This document shows positions 1 to 7,868 of a stretch of 64,000 bases of DNA, piece by piece. The notes beneath the pieces are model-generated. The model was given only the letters and a program-made list of their open reading frames with translations. It had not been told where the DNA came from and searched no databases. Positions within the stretch are counted from its first letter, which is position 1. Each line of letters begins with the position of its first letter. The DNA is taken from contig NZ_JAGRQC010000001.1 in NCBI RefSeq assembly GCF_018122655.1, positions 496,001 to 560,000 on the forward strand. The letters are read 5' to 3'. The translations under genes were made by a program, and so were the position numbers. The DNA comes from Stakelama marina (GTDB taxonomy: Bacteria; Pseudomonadota; Alphaproteobacteria; Sphingomonadales; Sphingomonadaceae).

Positions 1-519
1 TTGCGTCCGGTCAAGAACCTGCCGGCGCTCGTCCGCGCGGTGGGCGGCATGATCGCCAAGACCCAGCTCGTCATCGTCGGCGAGGGGCCGGAGCGCGACA
101 AGATCGCCGAGACCGCCGAACTGATGGGGATGGAAGACACTATCCTGCTGCCCGGGTTCCTGCCCGAACCGCATCGCTATATGGGGCTGTTCGATCTGTT
201 CGCTTTGTCCTCGCTCAGCGAGCAACAGCCGATATCGGTGATGGAAGCGATGGCGGCGGGGCTGCCTGTCGTCGCGCCGCCGGTGGGCGATGTGATCGAA
301 ATGGTGTGCGAGATGAACCGCCACTATATCAGTCCCGACTGGAGCGAGGTCGGTCTGCGTGACCGGCTCCAGGTACTCGCCAAGAACGCGGCCGGGCGAA
401 AGACGCTGGGCGAGGCGAACCGGACGCGCGCCCAGGCGTTGTTCGATGAAAAGGATATGATTGCCGCCTATGCGCGGCTCTATGGCGAGGCGATCGGCAA
501 ACCGGACTATTTCGTCTGA
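1..519 (+). CDS. Glycosyltransferase family 4 (GT-B), C-terminal part, 5'-truncated by window
   Basis: This is the C-terminal half of a GT-B glycosyltransferase that would transfer a sugar from a nucleotide donor, probably in surface glycan synthesis. The visible 172 residues contain the donor-binding half. They begin with the RPVKNLP stretch typical of mid-protein positions, then QLVIVGEGPER, then the E-x7-E motif (EQQPISVME) followed by AMAAGLPVVA. No ribosome-binding site can be seen before the TTG at base 1, and the N-terminal Rossmann domain is missing, so the gene continues upstream. The acceptor and sugar cannot be told from this part. The next gene starts 64 bases downstream on the same strand. 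Confidence 0.85.
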   Translation: MRPVKNLPALVRAVGGMIAKTQLVIVGEGPERDKIAETAELMGMEDTILLPGFLPEPHRYMGLFDLFALSSLSEQQPISVMEAMAAGLPVVAPPVGDVIEMVCEMNRHYISPDWSEVGLRDRLQVLAKNAAGRKTLGEANRTRAQALFDEKDMIAAYARLYGEAIGKPDYFV

Positions 520-583
520 TGCAATTCCCTCGCGTTGTCACCGGCGACTCGTTACAGTTGCGCAAATTTTATCTGGAGGATTC

Positions 584-1987
584 GTGTTCAAAGGCCTGAA
601 GCCCATCATTTACAACGGTCAGGAAGTATGGCCGCTGATCGAGGGCGGGAAGGGTGTTGCCGCGACCAACCATGCCAGCGCGGGCGCCTGGGCGGCGGCC
701 GGCGGTATCGGTACGGTTTCCGCGGTCAATGCCGACAGTTACGACGCCGAAGGCAAGATCATCCCGCAGGTCTACAATTCGCTTACCCGCCGCGAACGCC
801 ATGAAGAACTGATCGCCTACGCCATCGAGGGCGCGGTGCAGCAGGTGAAGCGCGCGTTCGACATCGCCGGCGGCAAGGGCGCGATCAACATCAACGTGCT
901 GTGGGAAATGGGCGGCGCGCAGCGCGTTCTGCACGGCGTGCTCGAACGTACCAAGGGGCTGGTCGCGGGCGTGACCTGCGGCGCCGGCATGCCGTACAAA
1001 CTGTCGGAAATCGCCGCCTCTTACGAGGTCAGCTATCTGCCGATCGTCAGTTCGGCCCGCGCGTTCCGCGCCTTGTGGAAACGCGCATATTCCAAGGCAT
1101 CGGAATGGCTTGCCGCCGTTGTTTACGAAGATCCCTGGCTTGCCGGCGGTCATAACGGCCTGTCGAATGCCGAAGACCCGCTCAAGCCCCAGGACCCATA
1201 TCCGCGCGTGAAGGCGCTGCGCGAAACCATGCGCGAAGGCGGCATTTCCGACGAAGTGCCGATCGTGATGGCGGGCGGCGTCTGGTATCTGCGCGACTGG
1301 GCGGACTGGATCGACAATCCCGAACTCGGCACCATCGCCTTTCAGTTCGGTACACGTCCGCTGCTGACCAAGGAAAGCCCGATCCCGCAGGAGTGGAAGG
1401 ATCGGCTGACCCAGCTCGAGGAAGGCGACGTGCTGCTGCACCGCTTCTCGCCGACGGGTTTTTATTCCTCGGCGGTGCGCAACCCGTTCCTCCGCAACCT
1501 CGAAGCACGTTCCGAACGCCAGATTGCCTTTTCCAAGCAGGAAGCGGGCGACCACCAGTTCCAGCTCGACGCAGGCGTGAAGGGCAAGAATTTCTGGGTG
1601 ACCAAGGGCGATCTGCTGCGCGCGCGTCAATGGGTCGGCGAGGGCTATACCGAAGCGCTCAAGACCCCCGACAACACGCTCGTGTTCGTCGATGCGGACG
1701 AAAAGCAGGAAATCCGAAAGGATCAGGCCGATTGCATGGGCTGCCTCAGCCAGTGCCAGTTCTCGTCATGGGCGGATACCGAAACCAATTCGACGGGACG
1801 GCTGGCCGATCCGCGCAGCTTCTGCATCCAGAAGACGCTGCAGAACATCGCGCATGGCGGGCCGGTCGATGAAAACCTGATGTTCGCGGGCCACAACGCC
1901 TATAATTTCAAGCGCGACCCGTTCTATTCGAACGGCTTCGTCCCGACCGTAAAGCAACTCGTCGATCGCATTCTTACCGGCGATTGA
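584..1987 (+). CDS. Nitronate monooxygenase-like flavoprotein (NMO/2-nitropropane dioxygenase family)
   Basis: Predicted FMN-dependent TIM-barrel oxidoreductase of the nitronate monooxygenase/enoyl-reductase-like family, 467 residues. I chose GTG 584 because GGAGGA lies just upstream and the N-terminus FKGLKPIIYNGQEVWP fits a barrel start; a longer reading would begin inside the preceding gene. Glycine-rich FMN-phosphate segments are visible (GTVSAVNAD, VMAGGVWYL, IAFQFGTRPLLT). It is longer than classical nitronate monooxygenases (about 320-360 residues). The extra C-terminal part holds a Cys cluster: C384, C387 and C391 (CMGCLSQC), plus C414. This could bind metal or an Fe-S cluster. The substrate is unknown and neighbours give no clue. 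Confidence 0.75.
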   Translation: MFKGLKPIIYNGQEVWPLIEGGKGVAATNHASAGAWAAAGGIGTVSAVNADSYDAEGKIIPQVYNSLTRRERHEELIAYAIEGAVQQVKRAFDIAGGKGAININVLWEMGGAQRVLHGVLERTKGLVAGVTCGAGMPYKLSEIAASYEVSYLPIVSSARAFRALWKRAYSKASEWLAAVVYEDPWLAGGHNGLSNAEDPLKPQDPYPRVKALRETMREGGISDEVPIVMAGGVWYLRDWADWIDNPELGTIAFQFGTRPLLTKESPIPQEWKDRLTQLEEGDVLLHRFSPTGFYSSAVRNPFLRNLEARSERQIAFSKQEAGDHQFQLDAGVKGKNFWVTKGDLLRARQWVGEGYTEALKTPDNTLVFVDADEKQEIRKDQADCMGCLSQCQFSSWADTETNSTGRLADPRSFCIQKTLQNIAHGGPVDENLMFAGHNAYNFKRDPFYSNGFVPTVKQLVDRILTGD

Positions 1988-2017
1988 CCGGGCGGTGGTC
2001 CCGGTCTCGGCCGGCGG

Positions 2018-3016
2018 TCAGATCCAGCCTTCGAGAACCTGATCGGGCGGCCGGTGGCCGTCCGCCCAGGTGCGGATATTGGCGATCACCTTGTGCCCCA
2101 TCGCCTCGCGCCCTTCGAAGGTGGCAGAGCCGAGATGCGGCAGAAGGACCACGTTCGAAAGCTTGAGCAATCTCGGATCGACATTCGGTTCGTTGGCATA
2201 GACGTCGAGTCCGGCCCCCGCGATCCGTCTTTCCTCCAGCGCGTCGATCAGCGCATTTTCGTCGATGATCTCTCCGCGCGCGGTGTTGATGACATAAACC
2301 TGCGGCCCCAGCAGCGCGATCCGGCGGGCATCGAGCAGTTGCTCGGTCTCGGCCGTGTGCGGCGTGTGGATCGAAAGAATGTCCGCACAGCGCAGCAGAT
2401 CGTCGAGATTCTCGTGCCAGGTCGCACCCAGTTGCGCCTCCAGCGTATCGGGAATGCGGTGGCGGCCGTGATAATGGATCGTCAGCCCGAACGCGCGTGC
2501 GCGCGCCGCGACCGCCTGCCCGATGCGCCCCATGCCGATGATGCCCAGCTTCTTGCCGCCGATACGGTGGCCCAGCATCCCGGTCGGTGCCCAGCCGCGC
2601 CACCCGCCGCTGCGCACCAGCTTCTCGCCCTCGGCCAGCCGTCGCGGTACCGACAGGATCAGCGCCATCGTCATGTCGGCGGTGTCGTCGGTCAGGACGC
2701 CCGGCGTATTGGTGACGACGATGCCGCGCGCGCGCGCGGCGGCCAGGTCGATATGGTCATATCCCGCGCCGTAATTGGCGATCAGCTTCAGCCGGTCGCC
2801 CGCCGCGGCGATGATATCGGCATCGATCGTATCGGTGACGGTCGGCACGAAGACGTCGCAGTCGCCGACCGCGCGTTTCAGAGCGTCGCGATCGAAGGGG
2901 GTGTCGTCAGCGTTGAAAGCGGCATCGAACAGCTCCTCCATTCGCGCCTCGACCGCATCCGGAAGCCGCCGGGTTACGACGACGCGCGGGCGGGAAGGGC
3001 GGGGGCTGTCGCTCAT
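2018..3016 (-). CDS. D-2-hydroxyacid dehydrogenase (glyoxylate/hydroxypyruvate reductase-like)
   Basis: NAD(P)-dependent D-isomer-specific 2-hydroxyacid dehydrogenase, 332 residues, the normal length for the family. The N-terminal substrate domain is followed by the Rossmann dinucleotide fold with LGIIGMGRIGQAVA. The catalytic Arg lies in INTARGEII, a Glu in the ANEPNVDP segment, and the His in LLPHLGSAT. The closest family type is glyoxylate/hydroxypyruvate reductase (GyaR-like), which makes glycolate or D-glycerate. Exact substrate is inferred. The gene is convergent with the flavoprotein gene upstream, with about 30 bases between stop codons. Confidence 0.88.
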   Translation of the reverse strand: MSDSPRPSRPRVVVTRRLPDAVEARMEELFDAAFNADDTPFDRDALKRAVGDCDVFVPTVTDTIDADIIAAAGDRLKLIANYGAGYDHIDLAAARARGIVVTNTPGVLTDDTADMTMALILSVPRRLAEGEKLVRSGGWRGWAPTGMLGHRIGGKKLGIIGMGRIGQAVAARARAFGLTIHYHGRHRIPDTLEAQLGATWHENLDDLLRCADILSIHTPHTAETEQLLDARRIALLGPQVYVINTARGEIIDENALIDALEERRIAGAGLDVYANEPNVDPRLLKLSNVVLLPHLGSATFEGREAMGHKVIANIRTWADGHRPPDQVLEGWI

Positions 3017-3090
3017 ATGTCCCGATTGGCGTCACCGGCCCGTGCAGTCAACGGTTGAAGCGGACGCGCTCGGCGCGCTAGATCGCGTTC

Positions 3091-3606
3091 ATGCAGGCTT
3101 CGAAACGCTCTCCCCTGACATTCTGGCTGTTGTTCCTCCTGTGCCTCGGCGCGCTGGGAGCGGTCGTCGCGACCTTCGGCAGCACCGCCGCCGCGCAGAA
3201 GCGCAAGCTGCCCTATTACGCTTCGATCTCGGCGGGAAAGGCGCATATGCGCACCGGGCCGGGGCGCAACTATCCGATCGAATGGCTCTATCGCCGCGCC
3301 GATCTGCCGATCAAGGTGGTCGATATCTACAATGACTGGCGCAAGGTTGAGGACCCGGGCGGCACGCAGGGCTGGATACAGGTCGGCCTGCTCAGCGCGC
3401 GCCGCACCGCGATCGTCACCGGCGGGATCGCGGCGATGCGTTCGTCGCCGAGCTTCGACGCGCATATTGAATATCGCGCCGAACCCGGCGTCGTCGGCCG
3501 GCTGAGCGATTGCGCGCGCGGCTGGTGCTATTTCAAGGTCGGCGACAAGGGCGGCTATGTCGAACAGACGCATCTCTGGGGCGTCGACCCCGGCGAGGAA
3601 CTCTGA
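3091..3606 (+). CDS. Exported SH3-domain protein
   Basis: 171-residue protein with an N-terminal hydrophobic segment (about residues 10-32, LTFWLLFLLCLGALGAVVAT) ending at TAAAQK, consistent with a signal peptide or anchor. The mature part holds two bacterial SH3-like repeats: residues about 45-105 (AHMRTGPGRNYPIEWLY, WRKVEDPGGTQGWIQ) and 110-165 (AAMRSSPSF, CARGWCYFKVGDKGGYVEQ). Such proteins usually bind peptidoglycan or act as periplasmic adaptors. It is divergently placed from the hydroxyacid dehydrogenase gene with a 74-base gap. The precise role is unknown. Confidence 0.8.
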   Translation: MQASKRSPLTFWLLFLLCLGALGAVVATFGSTAAAQKRKLPYYASISAGKAHMRTGPGRNYPIEWLYRRADLPIKVVDIYNDWRKVEDPGGTQGWIQVGLLSARRTAIVTGGIAAMRSSPSFDAHIEYRAEPGVVGRLSDCARGWCYFKVGDKGGYVEQTHLWGVDPGEEL

Positions 3607-3616
3607 CGCCGGTCAA

Positions 3617-5347
3617 CTAACTATAGGCCAGCGTCAGGACGCCCGCCGCGGTCCCGATGACGAGGACGACGAGCAGCCCGCCCATCCGGATATAGTCGGT
3701 GAAGCGGTATCCGCCCGGTCCCATCACCAGCAGGTTGTTCTGGTGCCCGATCGGGGTCAGGAAATCCGACGACGCGCCGATCAGCACGGCGAGCAGCGCT
3801 GCATCGGGATCGATGCCCAGCAGCCGCGCGGCTTCGACCGCCAGCGGACCCATGATGACCGCGGTCGCGACATTGTTGAGGAAGATCGACAGCAGCAGCG
3901 TCGTCCCGCACAGCGCGGCCAGCGTCACGAACAACGGCATCCCGGCCAGCGACTGGCCCAGAAATGCCGCGACCTCGCTCGCCGCACCCGTTTGCTCGAA
4001 ACTCTGGCCGACGGGAATCATCGCGGCAAGCAGCACGATGACGCTCCAGTCGATCGACCGATAGGTTTCTTCCGCCGGGATCAGCTTGAACGTGGCGATG
4101 ACCACCGCTGCGCCGACAAAAGCGACCGCCGGCGTCGTCCAACCCGTCACCACCAGCACGATCGCAAGGCCGAAAACGCCGAGGATCAGCGCCGCTGTCG
4201 AGCGTGTGACGCTGGGCGGATCGAGCCGGTCGATCTCGAGCACGCGCGCCTGTGCGATGAACCGGCGCAGCGCATCGGCGGGGCCGCGCAGGAACAGCTG
4301 GTCGCCGGCATGGATCGTCATCGAGGATAGCGGCTGCTTTTCGCGCGCCGCGCGGGGGCCGACGGCGACGACGCGCAGCCTGCCCTCGGTACGCAGGCGG
4401 ATATCCTCATGCCCCTGACCGATCAGATACGAACCGTGCGCGACCACCACGCGCGCGGTCACCTCGGTATCGTCGCGGTCGGGTGCGCTATGGTCGAGGC
4501 CACTGCGCTCGGCCGCGATCCATTGGTTGACGCGTGACAGCACCAGCATGCGGTCGCCGCCCTTGAGCTGTGTCGTGGCATTGGCGGCGATCTCGACACC
4601 ACCGCGAAACAGCGCGAGCACGCGCGTCGATGCGTTGCGCAGCACCGGCAAGAGCTGCGCGAGCTGATGCCCGGCAATCGCTTCGGGTGCTCGCAATTCG
4701 AACACGCGCCAGGGCGGTCGCGTCTCGCGCACGCCCGACCGGCGCACCGGCAAGAGGCGCCACCCCATCACCGCCAGATAGCCAAGCCCGACGACCGTCA
4801 CCGCGACGCCGACCGGCGCCATGGTGAAAAAGCCGAACGGCTTGCCGAGTTCGCTCGTGCGCACCGACGACAGGATCAGGTTGGCGGGCGTGCCGATCAG
4901 CGTCGTCATCCCGCCCAGGATCGTGGCGAAGGCGAGCGGCATCAGCGTCGCGGCGGGCGGCTTCTTCGCACCGCGCGCGACATCGGCGGCGATCGGCATG
5001 GTGATGACCAGCGCCGCGATATTGTTCATGAACGCGGACAAGAGCGCCGCGACGATCAGCAGCAGCGACAATCGCACCGTAAAGCTGGCATGGTGCGGGA
5101 TCACGGTGCGCGCGATCGCGGCCGCGACGCCCGACAATTCTATCGCGCGCCCGACGATCAGGATGCCCGCCACCGTCAGCACGGCCGGGTCGGCAAAGCC
5201 GACAAATGCCTGTTCGGGCGTCACGATCCCCAGCACCAGGCAGGCGAACAGCGCCAGCAGGGCGACGAGATCGTGGCGAACGCGCTCCGATACGAACAGC
5301 AGGAGCGCGATGCCCAGAACGATGGCGCTGAGCGCGGCGGGGTTCAT
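3617..5347 (-). CDS. SLC13/DASS-family transporter with two RCK-C (TrkA-C) domains
   Basis: Inner-membrane permease of the divalent anion:Na+ symporter type, 576 residues. Two homologous membrane halves carry matching hairpin motifs: FMNNIAALVITMPIA with GTPANLILSS in the first, and FLNNVATAVIMGPLA with TPIGHQNNLLV in the second. Between them, about residues 205-375, lie two soluble TrkA-C/RCK-C domains, which in this subfamily are presumed regulatory ligand-binding modules. Substrate could be sulfate, dicarboxylate or another anion; the sequence does not decide. Stop codons of this gene and the convergent SH3 gene are only about 10 bases apart. The thiolase gene lies 61 bases upstream on the same strand. 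Confidence 0.88.
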   Translation of the reverse strand: MNPAALSAIVLGIALLLFVSERVRHDLVALLALFACLVLGIVTPEQAFVGFADPAVLTVAGILIVGRAIELSGVAAAIARTVIPHHASFTVRLSLLLIVAALLSAFMNNIAALVITMPIAADVARGAKKPPAATLMPLAFATILGGMTTLIGTPANLILSSVRTSELGKPFGFFTMAPVGVAVTVVGLGYLAVMGWRLLPVRRSGVRETRPPWRVFELRAPEAIAGHQLAQLLPVLRNASTRVLALFRGGVEIAANATTQLKGGDRMLVLSRVNQWIAAERSGLDHSAPDRDDTEVTARVVVAHGSYLIGQGHEDIRLRTEGRLRVVAVGPRAAREKQPLSSMTIHAGDQLFLRGPADALRRFIAQARVLEIDRLDPPSVTRSTAALILGVFGLAIVLVVTGWTTPAVAFVGAAVVIATFKLIPAEETYRSIDWSVIVLLAAMIPVGQSFEQTGAASEVAAFLGQSLAGMPLFVTLAALCGTTLLLSIFLNNVATAVIMGPLAVEAARLLGIDPDAALLAVLIGASSDFLTPIGHQNNLLVMGPGGYRFTDYIRMGGLLVVLVIGTAAGVLTLAYS

Positions 5348-5408
5348 CGTGCCACTATGGGCGAAGCCGGACGCGCCGTCACCTGCCCAATATCCCGTCC
5401 CGGCGGTG

Positions 5409-6596
5409 TCAGTCGATCAGCTCGACCGCCATTGCCGTCGCTTCGCCGCCACCGATGCACAGCGATGCCAGGCCGCGCTTCTGGCCCGAATTCTGAAGCG
5501 CCGCGAGCAACGTCGCCGTGATCCGCGCGCCGCTCGCGCCGATCGGGTGCCCCAGCGCGCAGGCGCCGCCATTGATGTTGAGCACGTCGTGCGGGATCGA
5601 CAGGTCGCGCATCGCGATCATCGCGACGCAGGCAAAGGCCTCGTTGACCTCGAACAGGTCGACGTCGCCGATATTCCATCCGGCCTTTTCCAGCGTTTTT
5701 TCCATCGCCGATACGGGCGCGGTGGTGAAGCGCGAGGGTTCGTGCGCATGGGCGCCGTGCGCAACCACGCGCGCAACGGGTGTCAGGCCCAGTTTCTCCG
5801 CGATCGATGCCCGCGTCATGACGAGCGCGGCGGCACCGTCGGAAATCGAGGAGGCATTGGCCGCAGTCACCGTTCCGTCCTTGGAAAAGGCCGGCTTAAG
5901 CGTGGGAATCTTGTCGATGTTTCCGCGCGCGGGCTGCTCGTCGAGGCGGACCGTGTCGGTGCCCTTGCGGCCGGTGATCTCGACGGCCACGATCTCGCGG
6001 TCGAATGCGCCCGACTTCTGTGCCTTCTGCGCGCGTTCGAGCGAGGCGATCGCGAAATTGTCCTGATCTTCGCGGGTGAACTGATATTCCTTCGCCGTCT
6101 CGTCGGCAAAGCTGCCCATCAGCCGGCCCGGCTCATACGCATCTTCCAGCCCGTCGAGAAACATGTGGTCCATCATCTTGTCATGGCCCAGCCGCGCGCC
6201 AGAGCGGTGCCGCATCGACAGATACGGTGCGTTGGTCATGCTCTCCATGCCACCCGCGACGATCATGTCGACCGAACTCGCGGCAAGCGCGTCCGACGCC
6301 ATGATCGCGGCCTGCATCCCGCTGCCGCACATTTTGTTGATCGTCGTCGCCTCGATATGTTTGTGCAGCCCCGCACCCAGCGCCGCCTGCCTTGCGGGCG
6401 CCTGGCCAAGCCCCGCAGGCAGGACGCAGCCCATATAGATGCGCTCGACCGCATCGCCCTTCAGCCCGGCACGCTCGATTGCCGCCCCGACCGCCGTCGC
6501 GCCGAGTTCGGTCGAGGATGCGCCGGAAAGGCTTCCCTGGAAACTTCCCATCGGCGTGCGTGCATAGGACAGGATGACGACGGGATCGGCGGACAT
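5409..6596 (-). CDS. Acetyl-CoA C-acyltransferase (thiolase)
   Basis: Thiolase, 395 residues, which condenses two acetyl-CoA or cleaves 3-ketoacyl-CoA. The nucleophilic Cys is C90 in INKMCGSGMQAA. The C-terminal active-site residues are H350 (GGACALGHPIGASG) and C380 (CIGGGEATAM). The N-terminus (VVILSYARTPMGSFQG) and length fit the biosynthetic acetoacetyl-CoA thiolase group (AtoB/PhaA), but degradative thiolases are not excluded. GGAGAACTCC-type purine-rich sequence precedes the ATG. A 246-base gap lies upstream, so it probably has its own promoter. Confidence 0.92.
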   Translation of the reverse strand: MSADPVVILSYARTPMGSFQGSLSGASSTELGATAVGAAIERAGLKGDAVERIYMGCVLPAGLGQAPARQAALGAGLHKHIEATTINKMCGSGMQAAIMASDALAASSVDMIVAGGMESMTNAPYLSMRHRSGARLGHDKMMDHMFLDGLEDAYEPGRLMGSFADETAKEYQFTREDQDNFAIASLERAQKAQKSGAFDREIVAVEITGRKGTDTVRLDEQPARGNIDKIPTLKPAFSKDGTVTAANASSISDGAAALVMTRASIAEKLGLTPVARVVAHGAHAHEPSRFTTAPVSAMEKTLEKAGWNIGDVDLFEVNEAFACVAMIAMRDLSIPHDVLNINGGACALGHPIGASGARITATLLAALQNSGQKRGLASLCIGGGEATAMAVELID

Positions 6597-6842
6597 GGAG
6601 TTCTCCTGAAGAGGTTCGTTTCGTTTGATACGATCTAGGAAGTGCGACGAATTTTTGCAAAAGCCGGATCACAATATCATGCCGTCCCGCACGCGACTTT
6701 GGTTCCAGAGCCGCGCGCGCTGGTTGTCCGGGTTACGACTTTCGTCGGGACGGCGAGACGAATATGACCGAAGCATCTGAAGCCAATTAGGAATCCGGCC
6801 ATCATCCTGAACCCGAATCCGGCGCGCCGACGTTAAGCGACG
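6597..6842. other. Intergenic region between divergent thiolase and small membrane protein genes
   Basis: No convincing gene in this 246-base stretch. It must hold the divergent promoters. The most visible structure is a 9-base perfect inverted repeat, GCCGTCCCG at 6681-6689 and CGGGACGGC at 6746-6754, with 56 bases between the arms. Because of the long loop it is not a simple terminator. Confidence 0.4.
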
Positions 6843-7103
6843 ATGGAAGATTCTCCCCTCGTTCAGGCCATCAAGTGGTTCGCCACCGGCACCGGCATCT
6901 CCGCGGCGTTCATGGTCTCGCTAGACCTCGGGCGCCGCGTCGTCGGTTTCGGCTTCATCGTCTTCGTCGCCTCCAGCATTGCATGGATCGTCGCGGCGGT
7001 TCTGTCGAAAGACGGCGCGCTCGGCACGCAGAACGCCGTTCTCTTCGGAATCAATATTTTCGGCGTCTATCGCTATCTGATCCGGAAGAAGCCCGATGGC
7101 TGA
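6843..7103 (+). CDS. Small two- to three-helix membrane protein
   Basis: 86-residue hypothetical protein. Hydrophobic segments are visible at about residues 15-27, 32-53 (VVGFGFIVFVASSIAWIVAA) and 63-76. The C-terminus is basic (RYLIRKKPDG). It resembles small alphaproteobacterial membrane proteins of unknown function, and no catalytic motif is seen. Its stop codon overlaps the start of the prepilin peptidase gene by 8 bases, so the two are probably co-translated and may be functionally linked. Confidence 0.65.
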   Translation: MEDSPLVQAIKWFATGTGISAAFMVSLDLGRRVVGFGFIVFVASSIAWIVAAVLSKDGALGTQNAVLFGINIFGVYRYLIRKKPDG

Positions 7104-7845
7104 TCCGGTCTGGTGGCTGGTCGCGCTCGGTGTGCTGGGCCTCGTCTTCGGCAGCTTCATCGCCACGGTGGCGATACGCTGGCCGGAGGAACGCTCGGCG
7201 CTCAGGGGGAGATCCGAATGTGACGGCTGCGGCAGGACGCTCACCGCCGCCGAGCTGATCCCGCTTTTCAGCTATGCCGTTCAGCGCGGCCGCTGTCGGG
7301 AATGTGGTGCGCCGATCGACTGGCTGCACCCGCTGGTCGAGCTTCTGGGTCTTGCCATCGGTATCGGCGCAGCGGCGGTTGCACCCGACTGGAATGGAGC
7401 CGCGGGCGCCGTTTTCGGCTGGCTGTTGCTGATGCTCGCCGCGCTCGACCTGCGTGCTTTCTGGCTGCCCAATCTGCTGACCGGGGCGCTCGCGCTAGGC
7501 GGATTGGCGACCGGACTGATCGGGCTCGCGCCGCCCATCGAGGACCGGCTGATCGGCGGGGTTGCCGGCTTTGTGGTGCTGTGGGCGGTGGCGGCGCTCT
7601 ACCGCAATGTGCGCGGACGGCACGGGCTGGGCGGCGGTGACGCAAAGCTGATGGGTGGCATCGGGCTGTGGCTCGGCTGGCATGATCTGGCGCTGCTGCT
7701 ATTCGCTGCCAGCATGATCGGCCTCGCCGCTGCGCTCATCCTTCGCCTGCGCCGCGGCCGGCTATCTGCGACCGACCAGTTGCCGCTCGGGACGCTGCTC
7801 GCGCTCGCGGCATTTCCCTGCTGGATGATTCAGGCTATCCAGTAG
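7096..7845 (+). CDS. Prepilin peptidase (A24 family)
   Basis: Inner-membrane aspartic peptidase that cleaves, and in PilD types N-methylates, type IV prepilin-like leaders. 249 residues with about seven membrane helices. Both catalytic aspartates are present: D118 (AALDLRAFWLPN) and D182 (GGGDAKLMGG). The N-terminal cytoplasmic loop carries the four-Cys zinc motif of the full-length bifunctional form (C42, C45, C67, C70). Length is normal. No pilin, secretin or assembly ATPase gene lies in the window, so its substrates are encoded elsewhere. It overlaps the preceding small membrane gene by 8 bases. Confidence 0.92.
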   Translation: MADPVWWLVALGVLGLVFGSFIATVAIRWPEERSALRGRSECDGCGRTLTAAELIPLFSYAVQRGRCRECGAPIDWLHPLVELLGLAIGIGAAAVAPDWNGAAGAVFGWLLLMLAALDLRAFWLPNLLTGALALGGLATGLIGLAPPIEDRLIGGVAGFVVLWAVAALYRNVRGRHGLGGGDAKLMGGIGLWLGWHDLALLLFAASMIGLAAALILRLRRGRLSATDQLPLGTLLALAAFPCWMIQAIQ

Positions 7846-7868
7846 CGAAATAAAACTGGAGAGCGACG

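Noticed and set aside
569..1630. Long open frame on the minus strand opposite the flavoprotein gene
   Set aside because: High-GC antisense shadow: low-complexity His/Arg/Ala composition, no ribosome site, no family resemblance; the plus-strand gene has clear motifs.
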